This document shows, one piece after another, positions 12,601-25,530 of a stretch of 64,000 bases of DNA. A model generated the notes under the pieces. It had not been told where the DNA came from, did not search any database, and saw only the letters and a list, made by a program, of their open reading frames with translations. Each line of letters starts with the position of its first letter. The stretch's first letter is position 1. Both the position numbers and the translations under genes were made by a program. Source of the stretch: Laguncularia racemosa (taxonomy: Eukaryota; Streptophyta; Magnoliopsida; Myrtales; Combretaceae); contig JBBMOL010000439.1 in the NCBI GenBank assembly GCA_037954665.1, positions 186,001-250,000 of the forward strand, written 5' to 3'.

Positions 12601-15428
12601 TCATCTCCCACAAAACCCGATATCCTTACTTTTAGAAAATGACAGGTCTGAGTCCTAGATCCTTACCCATATTAGATCATCGTACCCAAGTCTTGGTAAA
12701 ATAGAGAAGAACATTTAAGCTCTCTAAGTTATCAAAAGAAAAAACATAATAATACTCCTCTCCTTTAACTAATATTGCCTGAATTCAATCAAGCTTGACT
12801 GAAACTTTAGCTAGACTCTACTGAACAGAAAAGCTCAAGCTTGTCACATAAACCCCTCAATAAATGTCTAGCCACCAGAAAGAAAAGAAATAGAAAGGAA
12901 GAAAAATATATATAAATATTATTTAAAAAAAAAAATCCAATCCTGGGTACATTGTGGGCCTGCTCAACTCGGCTTGCTTACATCCAAGTGACAACATTTT
13001 GGATATCCAAATGATAGTTCGTTTTACATGATGTTTTTAGAAGATAAATATGCTAAGACATTTTGTTAATTAAGAACTAGGGGTTCACTTTGAAGAAAGA
13101 AACAAAGGATCAGAAGCATTTGTGGGAAATCAAACCTGAAGCACCCAATGGGCACAAGCCAAAAATCTTGCAACTCCCAGCGCAAATACATAATGTGCTG
13201 TAAAGGGTTCAACGATCTGAAAGGAGATCAGTGGAACAGCCATGTTATGATCTTATCTCAAGAGTCAAGACCAATAATAAAGGACAGACGATCAAGGATT
13301 CTTCTAACCTTAGTATTCTGCATAACCCTCAACTGCGGTAACACCGAAACAGCTTCTAGATACACAGCAAATGCCCAGCATATCCTGTTCACTAGGTGAT
13401 GTGTCGTCGATGGGTGAATAAATAGTGCCAAAACAGCACAGGGTATCACCTGTATATTCATTAAACAACCAGATTTTACTCTTCTTGAAATCATAAGATA
13501 AATAACTACAAAAAAAATTAATTCAAAACATCCAATATTTCATATACGAGTTGTCCTTTCAAAGAACGAACTTGCTACACACATAAAGAAAGGGTATTGC
13601 CATAAGAATCGTTGAATGATAAGTGACCCCAAAAAAAATGCAATTCAACTCCTCTCCCAATTTCAGAAAACACCTTCGAGAAATTTGACTAGAGTATGAA
13701 GTTCCTTTTTAAATATTAGCATTATTCAACAAAACAATAAAAGATTTCACGCAAGAGACATTTGCTCCAATTCAAGAAATCATGGAAAATCCAAACCTTC
13801 ACATCATTAAAAAGAAGAATTTACATTTTTCTTTAAAAAAATAACAAACCATTGTAAATTAATATATCTTGGTATAGAAAAGAGGAATACAGGAAATTTT
13901 CATCAACTCAGAAATTGATAAAAAATTCAACATGAACACAATACTTACCACATAGTATATTGCAAAGTTGTCCTTGTCATCCATATAACTAGATCTTAAG
14001 TTGAAGCATATCATATAAATAACCCACAAAGTTGCCGCCAGTGTAGATAAATCAAGTAGGGTGTGTATATCATATTCCATCACAAAACTGCAGTACAGTC
14101 TAACGGCTAAGAAAATAGCTGTTAGTTCCTGTGTTTTGAGCGAGAGTCCTAGAGAACGAACATTAAAAATGTGGGTTAAAAAGGATTTTACCGCATCACA
14201 AGAAGAATAAATGAAAGACAAATCTGGAAAGCACAGAAAAAGTAAATTCTTGAAATGACAAGAATAAAACGACTAGATTTGTACTAAAGAACTCAAATTC
14301 TCACACAATGACTTCATCAAATAATGGCTTAATCAATAAAACCTATTCTGTTAACATTTTCACAAAGAATATATGCACGAAATTTTAAGAGCTGCATGGC
14401 TATACAAACGAAATGACTAAGCTAAGCTTTTTAGGAAAATAATGCCCATGCATATTAAAGTGAACTGAGAAGGGCATGGTACAGGGGCTTATGGTTTTAT
14501 CCAAAAACTATTCTTTAACTCAAGTACCCTTAAACATAATATCCAATTCAATATCATCAAATAACATACATGGACAGACATTCAGCTTTCAAAAAATCCC
14601 AAAAACATTATCACACCACCATGAAGTATTGATCTTTTTATTTCTTCCCCCCACCACAAGGATCAAGCAACCCTCTCTAACCAAACCATACAAAACTACT
14701 ATATCACATATACATCCCACCACAATGAAACATCTAAAAAGAGTCCTCCTTAGCATATATACAAAGAAGGATCCAAACTCAAGAACAATTTAGAACTTTC
14801 ACAGAAATCAGAAGATGTCAACAAGCTCCGACAGGGCAATGAGTTGGTCCCAAGCCCGGCAAAGCGAAGGGTTGGGTTAGGTTGACAGTCAGTGTCAAAC
14901 TTTGTCGATCAACATGAATATGGATTAGCCGATTCCCATAGTGGACTGGGAATAAGTCTTATTTTAATTAAATGTCATCAAATCACATTATATAAAAACA
15001 AGGAAATCACATTCTTCCACCAAAACACAAAACCCAACAAACAAATTCAATTCAATTCAATTGTCCATTTCAATCAGCTACAACCCCAAGAAACCCTAGA
15101 ATCACAAACTTCATCCAATCAACAAAACCAGCACATAATTAATCACAAGATTCAAACTTTCTTCAACAAAAACAAATGAGACAAAACACCCTTTTCTAAA
15201 ATTACCAGCACAGGTCTTCTCTTTCATGAGCTTGTAAATAAGAACACCAATACCAATAGAGTGAACAGCCTCAGCAGCCACGAAGAGATTGTCATGATCA
15301 TGTACGATGAATCTTAATAATACTAAAGCAGCCATTCCTGCTACGACAGCAAGAAAGGCTTTCACTTTCGGAGGTTGTCTTCTTACCCATGTTGATAGGG
15401 CGTGGATCGGCTTCTTATGTGGTCTCAT
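9640..15428 (-). CDS. ERD2-related (ER lumen protein-retaining receptor family) membrane protein
   Basis: Six exons on the minus strand, all with GT-AG introns: 15428-15206, 14148-13949, 13449-13309, 13216-13136, 9909-9785 and 9688-9640. They join without any frame break to 272 aa. The protein begins MRPHKKPIHALSTWVRRQPP and ends in GGQLVLRLPPGVV. Compared with canonical ERD2 (about 215 aa) it has an N-terminal extension of about 45 residues, which places it with the plant ERD2-related proteins (ERP type). Several hydrophobic segments fit the seven-helix fold of K/HDEL receptors; HDHDNLF and VLPQLRVMQNTK are hallmark stretches. True ERD2 retrieves HDEL/KDEL proteins from Golgi to ER; whether ERP proteins do the same is uncertain, so I give no retrieval claim. 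Intron 4 (9910-13135) is 3.2 kb and contains a MITE. Confidence 0.95.
10586..11026. mobile_element. hAT-type non-autonomous TIR element (MITE)
   Basis: The 441-bp element starts AGGGTAAATTACAAAAAC and ends, read in reverse complement, AGAATAACTACAAAAAC. The inverted similarity continues for about 75 bases (for example TTTACTAACTTGTGTTTT on the left against TTTACTAACATGTGTTTT from the right). It is flanked by the perfect 8-bp direct repeat AAAGAAAT at 10578-10585 and 11027-11034, the target duplication length of hAT elements. It has no transposase. It sits in intron 4 of the ERD2-related gene. Confidence 0.8.
14815..14910. repeat. Probable dispersed plant repeat fragment
   Basis: A GC-richer block inside intron 1 of the ERD2-related gene contains GGTCCCAAGCCCGGCAAAG, then a GGGTTGGGTTAGG stretch and CAAACTTTGTCG. 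I recall this combination as a dispersed repeat in other plant genomes, but could not verify it here. It encodes nothing recognisable. Confidence 0.35.
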
Positions 15429-15690
15429 CGGATCTTTTTTCCTTTACGGGGTTAGAGAGAGAAAGGTGGGGTCTTTCTTCTTGGGTTTCTCGGAAAAGTG
15501 ATGGTAAGTTGGATTAGCGAAGCAGGACTTTGGGGTGATGGGGAAGAGGGGAGAGGAGGGAGGAGGAAGAAAAGGAAGGAGAGAGCTAAGAGAAAAGGAC
15601 GAGTCAGAACTCAAAATTCTCCGAAGAATCCTGAACTCGAGAAAGTGGAAATAGTGGTCGCTGGCCATTCGTGTGGAGCTTGCCGATTTG

Positions 15691-15700
15691 ATTTTATATA
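15691..15700 (-). promoter_or_regulatory. TATA box of the ERD2-related gene
   Basis: Read on the minus strand, TATATAAAAT lies about 263 bp upstream of the start codon. Between them is a pyrimidine-rich leader (the plus strand at 15540-15600 is nearly all G and A), common in plant 5' UTRs. Confidence 0.6.
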
Positions 15701-15730
15701 GCGGTCCGAGGGCCCGACTTCCGACTTGTA

Positions 15731-16128
15731 CTATGTTTGGGAATTCGATAAATAGTGAAAATGATAAAAATTGATGAAAGAAAAAAGGAAATATTAGTTT
15801 TATTTATTATTTAGATTTATATGATGGAAACAAAAAAAAAATGAAAGGAAACGTTTTGTTTGATTAAGATAATAAAAAAATTAAGATAAATAAAATATTT
15901 CTTTTTTACCTTTTTACTTTATTTTTAAAAATACTTTTATAAGATCTCGTTATTTCTATTCATTTCATTAAAGAGAAAATAAAATGCCCTAAGAGTGAAA
16001 ATATTTCTATCTTTTTCCTATTAATTTCATCCCATTTTCATCCGTCATTAAAATTATCAAATATATAGTTTCCTCTCATTTTTACTAGATGCTTTTAGTT
16101 TTTGTCCATTTCCTTGATCCAAACATAG
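15731..16128. mobile_element. MITE with CTATGTTTGG termini and TA flanks
   Basis: A 398-bp AT-rich segment is bounded by CTATGTTTGG (15731-15740) and its exact reverse complement CCAAACATAG (16119-16128), each flanked by TA. With the flanks the inverted match is 12 of 12. The subterminal sequences are also inverted-similar (AGTGAAAATG-type on the left, AAAATGGGATG-type from the right). The TA target suggests a mariner/Stowaway-like origin, but the terminal motif is not the Stowaway consensus, so the superfamily is open. It lies 30 bp upstream of the TATA box of the ERD2-related gene. Confidence 0.75.
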
Positions 16129-17470
16129 TATTGGGAATTTTGGAATGAACCTTAGTTTTAGGATTTGGATTTTCAAAAATTACTATATCTAAAATTTTCT
16201 AAATTTATCATTTAAGATACTTTCACATATAATTAATGTTTGTAATTACAAGGAAAATTTATATATATATATATAACGTTCTAATGCTATAATTTCAAAA
16301 ATTGGAATAATCTTAACTACTGATTTAAAAAAATAATAATTTATAAGATTCACTTCCCTAGTTTTTGGGCTAAGAATGGATGCTCAACGTGACAATACAG
16401 ACCTAAACAGGATATTTTTTTCGTGAAAAATAATACAAATCTGCAATGTGTTTGGATTAGTGAAAATTAATCAAAATGGATGGAAATGAAGGAAAGTAGT
16501 ATGTTTAGTAAACTATTTAAATAGTGAAAATGTATAGAAATTGTAGTAAATCAATGAAAGGATTTCCTATTTGAATTTACTTTCTTTTCTCTCACGTAAT
16601 GGATGAAAATGGGTCGAAATCAGAGGCAGTTACAAAATTAACTCTTTAAACAATTTCTTAAAAAATAAATAGGGTGATTTTGTTAATATACTAGCTCTAT
16701 TTCTATTCTTCTTCATTTCCTTTTCGTAAAACAAATTAAATAATGTTATGTTTAGTACACATTAATGGCATGAAATAGAATAAATAAAATTGATTGGAAT
16801 GAAATTAGAACTATAATAATAGATTCATTCCTATGTTTAGAGATACTCTATGAAATAGAATTCTTATATAATAGTATTTATCAAAAACATCATTAATTAA
16901 ATAAGTAATTTTCATTAATAATAATCAATGAAGGTAGAATTATATTTCCTTTTTAATACAGAATTGCTAATTCTATGGAATCTAATTCCACTTTCTAAAA
17001 ACACTTTCAAACATAGAAAAGGGAATGGAAGCCAAAATCATGATACCATTCCGAATTTATTCTCGTATACCAAATGTGACATAAGGAAAATGGAAAAAAA
17101 TTTCTCAATTTCCTTTATTTACCATCATATATTTTAAACACAAAGTAGAAAATATATTTCTTTTCATTCCTTGAAGTTATATTTCTTTTCTTTTTTTTTC
17201 TTTTTTTATTCATTTTTACCCATTTCTCTTACTAAAAAAAAAAATTGCCAAAGATGGCATTAGGAATTGATTTCTACACCCTTTAGGATAATCAAGATCA
17301 AGATTTTTCTTTTCTTTCTTTTTTCTAAAAGAAGATATCATGTTATTTTTCAACAAGTCTAATATAATTGCTAGTTCGTTTATAACCCTTTCACTTTACT
17401 AAATGAAATAAGACTATAATTTAATAGTTATTAAAAGTAACTGAATTATTATTTATAGATTTGAGTAATG
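16129..17470. other. AT-rich interval with MITE-like debris
   Basis: No gene is visible. Several TATGTTTAG or TATGTTTGG-like motifs (16497, 16748, 16832) and one inverted pair (16831-16839 with 17008-17016) suggest decayed relatives of the neighbouring MITE. I could not define further boundaries. Confidence 0.4.
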
Positions 17471-17479
17471 AATGATTAT

Positions 17480-18085
17480 TCAATAAATTTTTATAATGGG
17501 ATGGCTTAAAGTGTAATTAAACATTGTAATAACTCTTCCACTAATGAAATTGTTATTAGGGCAAAGTGAATAAACCCCATTCACAAAAGTCAGCAAAATT
17601 GGACTAGAATCACAAAATAAAATATCTAACAACAAAGAAAGAATATTTTCAACCCAATCCAAAGGATACAGCTCCATTCTTGCATGACGAGCAAGCCAAT
17701 CTTCTGCCAGGTTTGCTTCTTGGCTCATAAAACAAAAAGAGGTTGATTTAAAATTCTGAAGATTAGCTCTAATATCCAACACATAAGTGTACAATTTCCT
17801 TGTGATATCATCTCCTGATGTCAGAGCTTGAAAAACCACCTTACTGTACATTTCAAAGATCACTTCCTCCCAGCCATTCTCTTTTGCATATTTGAATGCA
17901 TTCAACACTGCTGCCGCTTCAACAGCTTTAGGTGAAGATGTATTACATTTGCACGTTAAGCTACCACAAACGACAGCCTGAGGCCAGGGCATTCCTTGAT
18001 ATGATTTCATTAGCCGTTGTTCTGAGATGGGATCAAAGGAACCATCAACATTAAGTTTCATAATCGTGCTACTAGGAGGCTACCA
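17480..18085 (-). pseudogene. RNase H-like (RVT_3) domain remnant
   Basis: On the minus strand the open frame from 18061 begins MKLNVDGSFDP, the start of the RNase H-like domain found at the end of plant LINEs and in small host genes. Just upstream the usual W-x-PP lead-in reads with a stop after the Trp. Later segments match the family: KAVEAAAVLNAFKYAKENGW, then a region where the usual SDS is YSK, so a conserved Asp is lost, and EDWLARHAR at the end of the domain. The middle between strands 1 and 3 is shortened. No RT is upstream, so it is either a LINE 3' scrap or a dead host gene. Confidence 0.65.
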
Positions 18086-20525
18086 CTTAACAACTGTCCC
18101 TAGATCCTTCAAGTGTCAGCCAGCTCTTTGATCTTGAGTAACTCCGTCTTGGAGATAGCAATATATTGAATCCTAAAATAGAGACAATATATCATGTTTC
18201 ATAAAAAAAAATGAATTTTGATACATTTTAATTAAATATATATTAACATGTTGATTTGGTTCGGAATGAGTATTGAGTACCCTATAATATTATCAAACAA
18301 TATTTATGCATAAGCTCCTTAACTTATAAATATGAGCATCCTAATGAGGGCTCATGATTGTGATGGGGGTGACGGATTCATCATCATCTATGAAACATAG
18401 CACTTATTATAGAGAAAAAATTCAAAGTGAAATTTAACTATAAAAGTTAACAAAAATGACCAAACTTGGGTCCTAAACAAGCAATTAACAAGAAGGATTG
18501 AATTGATTGCTTAAATAGTTTAACTTTTTGTGCAAATTATCTCTTTGTTTTTTTAACCTTTTAAGAAATAAATAAATAGATTTTGATGCTAATAAATATA
18601 AATGCAATAAAATAAATAGATGGGGATAGAGAAAATCAAGTAAATATGAGTAATGATTCCTCATTACTATAAGTTAGTCCATTCTTCTAATCTCAAGCAG
18701 ACTTCAGTCTCCAAACTAGGTTTTCACCATATAGATAGAGAGAGAGAGAGATTTTTGGGTGAGAAAGTTTTCACATAATTTGAAATAAATAATATAGCCA
18801 TAAGTTACAAATACGTCATTGGTCTATCACACGCTTCTCCCACTAGCAAAAGCAACACATAAATACAATAACACTTTCTCAAGTTTACAATATAAAAAAG
18901 CATGCTTTGTCTCATGCTCTTACCCCTCAACATAAAAACAAAGAATCACAATAATAAAAACACCATCAAAGTGTCAATCCCAATTTACAAAAGCGAGGAA
19001 AATACCTAGAAAAGTTCTTAAAAAATTGCCCAGGTGTCTCTAGGTATAAACAACCTTTTAACCTTTCTTTTTTTTTCCCCTAAATATAAGACTATTAAGA
19101 ACAAATGGTTATGTTAGAAAGAGTTTTTTGTTTCTCATTGTCATTCTTTCTACTCTACTTCCAAACTTGCTTAATTTTCTTTCTATAAGCTTCCTTCATA
19201 AATCTCACAAATCAAGTTAAAGTTTGAACATTTTTTAATTTGAACTCATTTATTAAATAGTCACAATGGACCCAACTAGAGATGGCATGTTCCATGTTGG
19301 AAATAAGCAATTTCCAATGTTAGAATCATATAACTGAAATCGGACCTAGTTCCACAATTCTAACGTCCCATAACCACTAAGTCAATTCAATTTTTTATTT
19401 CACTTTAGGTTAGTTCTACATTGAATTTCTTTTCTTTTCTTTCTTTTTTTCCCTAAGAAAGAATTCAAACTACTAAATCCTAGTACCATAAAAATGGAAC
19501 CAAAATAGACTTGGAATAATGGCACCAATTCATTCTTAAGCTGGTTACTAACCCATGACTAGTTTTAAACCCCAACCTTGTAGTCACTCATGTTAAAATT
19601 ATTTGAATTAGATGTTAGTTCTATGTTACATATCATGAAACATGTTATGAAATCATAAATATAACAAGTAAATAATAGAATTGATATATAAATTTACGTG
19701 AAAAATCCAAAAGAAATGGGGTGAAAAAAGTATGAGTAAGATTGAACATATTAATAATGTAAACATCAATAGCACTAATATTCTCTAATGAGTATCCATG
19801 ATTTTCTATTTTCTCATACAATACTAAATATTCTTAATACCATATATATAGTGTTTAAGCTTATATCTAAACATGAAATGGGAACATCAAGCAATATCCT
19901 TGTCAACTAAGGATATAACATGGTTGAATTAGCTAACCCACCGATCAAATGGACCAACAAGGGTAGTTGGTCCTCAACTCATACTTTGTCATAAGCACTC
20001 CGACTTTTCTCTTTATTCATCTGTTTTTTTATTACCTAAAGGCTTATGTAAGTTTAAAACACAAATCCATCAAAATTTTGTCTTAGTCTTATTTATAGAG
20101 AAAAATATTTTTTTTCATAATAAAGGAAAGCTAATCAAAGTCACAATTTGTGTCTTGGGTGAAAAATCCTCATTCAACCATCTTTAACCCAATCAAATTT
20201 TACAAATATTATTACATCACCATCTGCTCCACGAAGGCAATAAATTTGTAGTAGACATCATTTATATATATAATTAAAATTTTATAGCGAACTTCAATTA
20301 TAATGTAGAACAAATTACAATGAACTAAAACTATAACAACATTTCAAAATTTTTAATATAATGGTATGCACTTCATTAAAAGTTTTTTTTTGTTACAAAT
20401 TCTTTCCTCTTATATATAGTTAAGTCAATTGTGTATTTATGTATACTTCTATGTATCTGTTGCAGCAAATTTATCACATGATTTAAGATTTTTCTATGCA
20501 AATTTAACGTTTTAGTAGTTTATAC
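18086..20525. other. AT-rich interval, no gene seen
   Basis: Nothing recognisable as coding is present on either strand. It holds a short (AG)n microsatellite at about 18736-18751 and scattered poly-T runs. Confidence 0.5.
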
Positions 20526-21323
20526 TAGGAGTAAGCAGATAACCCTATTTTATAGGGCACTTATCATCATCCTACTTAACTGGATAAGTTTCAAATTAGT
20601 ATTGAGGGTCATATATAGATTTTCTAGAATTTGCTCCCACAAAATAGAGTACATATATAAGATCTTTCTATCATGTACTCACATTGAAACCTGTATCTTA
20701 AGGATTTACAAGGTATGAATTCTAAAGTATCGTATAATCACTATATAAAAAATTATTAAATAACATAAATAAATAAATAATATTATTATATTTTTTGACA
20801 AATAAATGTTTTAGTAAAAAATTAATAAATAAAGAATGTAGACTTATAAGTTAATAACTTAAATGAATAAATTAATGTCACATCTCGCACTTTACGTTTT
20901 CCATTCTTTCCCTTTTTTTATGACTAAACTAATGCCACCTCTCTTACTTTACATTTTCCATTATTTCCCTTTTTTTTCCATTTTCTTTTATAACTTTATA
21001 TTTTCAATTCTTTTTCCATATTCCTTCCTATTTGGTAAATAGGAAAATTACATAAACTTGAAATAATGAAAAAAAGAAAAATTACTTTTTTAATTTCATA
21101 AATTTTGCTACAAGTTCCATAAATTTTGTATATGAAGAATTTATAATATTATATATAAATTACTTTTTTAATATCACGCAAACTTAAAATTCATATAAAG
21201 AAAGGCAAAATTTATATGTGCTATAGAATAACTTTCGGTTTTAAAATTTAGAAATTTGTATCTTATAAGATAGGGTACAGATAGAGCCTCATACCTTACC
21301 CACTCTATACCTACTCACCCCTA
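20526..21323. mobile_element. Candidate hAT-like non-autonomous TIR element
   Basis: The left end TAGGAGTAAGCAGATA is inverted-similar to the right end (reverse complement TAGGGGTGAGTAGGTATAGA). TAGGGGTG-like termini are common in plant hAT elements. The 8-bp flanks GTTTATAC (20518-20525) and GTTTAAAT (21324-21331) match at 6 of 8 positions, as an aged target duplication would. No coding capacity. Confidence 0.5.
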
Positions 21324-21680
21324 GTTTAAATGAATTAAATCAAGTTATAAATTGGCATTAAAATAATTATCATTGAATATTAATGCCAAGCTTAACTTGA
21401 AATATTTTAGGAAAAAATAATGTCTACATTCTCATAGAATATAAATAGCATTGCTTTTTGATGAAAAAAAAAAAAGAGTATAAAATTCAATGTCAAACTT
21501 TTGACTACTTTTCCATTCAAGTCCTTGATCTTTCTTTTTCTAACACAAGTCATCAATATTTTTTAAGTTTTACAAAAAAAAAATGAAGAAGAAAAGAAAA
21601 GAAAGAAGAGAGAAAAAAAGAAAGAAAGAAAAAAAAAAGAACTTCCATCAACTTTGTTTCAAAATTTACCTACTTTCAGC

Positions 21681-21745
21681 GGGTAACATTCTTAAATATT
21701 TTTTTTTCAAATTATGTAAATATTATACTCGTAAAACATATTACA
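21681..21745 (+). repeat. Left terminal inverted repeat of MULE copy 1
   Basis: It is inverted-similar to 33005-33070. The outer 20 bases are near perfect; the inner part is degenerate but shares TATTATACTCGTAAAACATAT against TATTGTATCCGTAAAATATAT. Confidence 0.75.
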
Positions 21746-22448
21746 AAAATAGGTTACGAAGTCGCGGATCCTATATGCAAGTTCAAGGTAAAAAAAAAAA
21801 AAATCAGGATGAAGGTGCAAACTTGGTCTACGCCTTCAATACAACTCCCATCCATCTCACTGTCTAATTTTTTATTCGATCTACTCTCATCACCGTTGAT
21901 TTATAACGTGTAATAATAGTACAAAAACTTAAAAATATAAATATGAAACACACAACACACAGAAATTATCCACTAACTTAGATTTCATTTTTCTCTCGTT
22001 CTTATGTAGGAAGGAGGAAGAAGAAGGAGTGATTTTGCACAAGAAAAAAAATTTGCCCAAATCTAAGTGTTTCTGAACAGTTAATCTTAGTTGTGGTTTT
22101 TTTTTTTTTTTAGAAAAGTTAAAGTTTTTTATCTATATTTGTATTTGATGTAAGATTTTACAAAAATGTTAGTATAAGTGTATGTTTTATAGAAAAGATT
22201 ATTCGGTATTGTTATATTATAATTTATTAAATATTATTTGTATAAATGTTATATGCGTAATATTTAATATTAATTTTTGTATTAGAATGAGGATTGAGTA
22301 CTGTAAAGAATGTGAAATATATAGAATATAGAATAATTGTTGCAGTATTATACGAAAATTTAGAAAACTTTAGTGGAAAATATAATTAAAAAATAATTTC
22401 GAACAAATATTTGAAAAAAAAAATCTATTTGGAAATAACTGGACAAAA

Positions 22449-22495
22449 ATTGAAATTGAAATTGAAATTAAAATTAAAATTAAAATTGAAATTAT
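22449..22495. repeat. Hexanucleotide microsatellite (TGAAAT/TAAAAT)n
   Basis: About eight tandem six-base units occur inside the non-coding left arm of MULE copy 1. Confidence 0.85.
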
Positions 22496-22869
22496 AAATG
22501 ACAGGTATTTTTTTTAAATATTATTCTGAAATTTTTTTATATCAATATTTTTGAAAATTATAATAAAATTATTGTGATGAAAATTTGTAATATTTGGAAA
22601 GTAAAATATTTTTTAACGTGTTGTAAAATGATATGGAAATTGTTGAAATTTTTAATAGCAAAAATGTTAGTAAAAAAAAAAACATTTGACAAATTTTTAG
22701 GAAAAAAATCATTTGCCAATAAAAGGGGAAAATTTTAATATTTGAAATATTATGGAAATTTAATTTTTTGTTGAAAATTTAAAAAGTTGTTATTGGAAAT
22801 TGTTATATTTATTAAAAAGCTTATAATTTATATATACTATGAATAAGGAAAAAATAGTCGATTACGTGA

Positions 22870-25530
22870 AGTTAATGATCTATGCATTTGGAAATATTGT
22901 AGCCGATAACGGGGGGTCAGAGTATGACAAGAATCCGGTAAAGAAGTTGAAAATGAAGAAAAATGTCAGGTAAAACGAATTTTTATACAGAATATGTCGC
23001 AGTATTAGAGTTTATCCAACCAAAGTGAGGGTTGAGATAATTCATAGGCATCCTATGTTTCACGGGGGCAATATATGTTATGGCAATCAGAGATGACGAT
23101 GATGTTGAAAATTTTATTGAAATGGCTGAATCATTTGGAGATCGTAGCATACAACAATTATTCGTCAAAATTTCTGACAATTCAAGGGGGCCCTTGGTAA
23201 GGCAGACAGTCGATATAAGCAAATACCACAGTCATCACATCACATTGCAAAAAGGCAGCCAAAGCCGTCAACATTTTAATCCTCAAATCCAATCCCGATG
23301 GAAGTGAACGATGAGAATGAAATAGATAGAGCAGTTACTTTAGTGTTGCAGTAACTAGAGACACAAGATCCGTACATGGTACATGTAGGAGCAGAGGTAG
23401 CAACTGACACCGATTGTGGAATGGGTGTTGAGCAAGAGAGCAGCGATAACGAAGAGAGTTCGAATGAGAAAAATGACAAGAGTCGGAATGAGGGGGATGG
23501 AGTAGCGGAAGAAAAGTCTCCAACTGTACATACTTACTTAAGACATCCAATATATTGAGTAGAGCGGACTGAATCACTTACCATGCTAGTTAGAGATCCT
23601 ATTTCATATTATAATTACGGGAGCAATAGTGGTTACATTTATTTCTAGCAGGAGCAAACCGATATTTTTAGTGGTTCGAGCAGTAGTGACGATTTTTATA
23701 GGAGCATAAGATTCAAGACAAAAGTAGATGTCATTCAAGCAGTAAAGTCTTGCCATGTGAAGAACCATTGCAACTTTACTGTTGTAGAGTCCAGTCCACT
23801 ACTGTAGTTTGTTTATTGTTTAAGAAGGGACAACAATTGTAAATGGAGGCTTAGGGCCTAAAAAAAGAAGTTAGAGGGTATGTTCGTGGTAACGAGATTT
23901 GAAGGTCCACACTCATGCAATAACCCTCTGATTAGTCATGATCACCCACAACTGGATTGCAATCTCCCTGCCAATCGATTTGTAAATCTTGTTAGGAAAA
24001 ATCCTAATATAAAGGTAACCGAGCTGACTTTTATTGTCAAACAGGAATTTGGCTACAGGATTAGCAGGAAAAAGGTTTTGGAGGCAAAAAAACGTGCCAT
24101 CAAGCTTATGTATGGGAATTGGGAAAAGTCTTATGATGAACTCCAAAAACTTCTCAATGCAATAGAAAATACGAATCCCGAAACACGAAAAGATTGGGGG
24201 TGGAGAAAATTGAGTATCCTCGGTGTGTCTACTTTGAAGTGGGTATTATAGGCTTTCGGGCCATGTATCGCGACATGGAGATTCCTCAAACATGTTATTA
24301 CTATTGATGCCACATTTTTGTATGGAAAGTACACCTACAAGTTGCTAGTTGCTTGTGGCATTGATGGCAACAATTATATACTTCTACTGGCGTTTGCTCT
24401 AGTTGATCAAGAGACAGTTGAGACATGGGGCTAGTTTTTGCGAAAACTGAAGGAATATGTCGTTGACGAGCGTGAAGATCGTGAAACCATTTGCCTCGCA
24501 TCAGATAGACATGCAAGCATCATATCAGCAGTCTGAGAAGCATCAAATGGATGGCGGCCTAAAATTTGCAGTGTGGTGGTTCTACCTCCAACATGTTATG
24601 AGAAACTTCAACTTGACACATAAAAACACCTAGTACAAGAAGTTGGTCACATATATCGGGTTACAAGCACAATCTCACAAGTTAAATTATGTGATGGAGC
24701 AAGTGAGGATGATTTTGCTAGATGCATTAGACTGGTTTAATGACGTGCCGTTGAATATGTGGACATTAGCTCATAACAGCTACTATCGATTTAGGTATAT
24801 GACCTCCAATGTCGTCGAAAGCTATAACTCTATATTAACAGGGGCTCGAAGGTTACTTATGACTGCTTTGGTGAAGAAAACGTTCTACAACTGCATCGAG
24901 TACTTCGTGCAGAAGTGAACAAAGGCATTGAAGAATATAGCTAAGAGTAGAATTTTCACCAAATATGTAGCCCAAATAATCGACCGATGGAGTTCACGAG
25001 CTAGCAACCACTAGATCATCGACTGTAGTAAGCATGATAGAGTTTTTAAAGTTCTTACCGATAGTCGTCACGTTGCCAGCAGGTCAAGGGGAAGGAGTCG
25101 AACGCATGTTGTCGACTTTGCCCACAGCACATGTAGCTACCAGAAGTGGCAGATATATATAATTCCATGCTTCCACGTATATGCAGTAGTTGCCTTGCTC
25201 AAGCTTAATATGATGCATTCTATACCCGATTAATATAGATGGATACATCAGGACCAAACATATATGATGCACTTCATGCTCATAAGGGACAAGTTAAATT
25301 AGGCACCAGTGCATTTCTCGAGACTCCATCCAAGGGGAGACTTTATACAAAAGAAGGGAAAGTCGAGGCGGAAAAGATATCATATGGAAATGGACATTAG
25401 GGAGTGTCCAGATTAAATTGCATGTGGAATCTGTGGAGAAGGGAGGGCATAATAGAAGAACATGCTCACATCAACGCGATAATGGTAACTCACAAATACC
25501 ACTATATATTCTATTACATCCGACATTGCA
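22870..25530 (+). pseudogene. MULE transposase (mudrA-type) pseudogene, copy 1
   Basis: Fragments of one MULE transposase follow each other in shifting frames. At 23080 an N-terminal segment (MAIRDDDDVENFIEMAES) matches the same segment in copy 2. At 23880-24240 lies the conserved block before the catalytic domain (VVTRFEGPHSCNNP, RKDWGW). At 24300-24540 the DDE core starts with IITIDATFLYGKY (first Asp) and SDRHASI (second Asp). At 24643-24918 SNVVESYNSI carries the expected Glu. At about 25100-25270 a SWIM-type zinc finger is hinted at (WQIYIIPCFHVYAVV, with the first two Cys lost). Stops and frameshifts throughout make it non-functional. The nested LTR sits directly 3' of it. Confidence 0.85.

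Noticed and set aside
16831..17016. Second MITE with CTATGTTTAG...CAAACATAG ends
   Set aside because: The inverted ends are short and no target duplication was found, so chance cannot be excluded in this AT-rich DNA.
21583..21867. 94-codon frame starting with a Lys/Arg-rich stretch
   Set aside because: The Lys-rich part is a poly(A)/GAAA simple repeat, and the frame runs across the left terminus of MULE copy 1.
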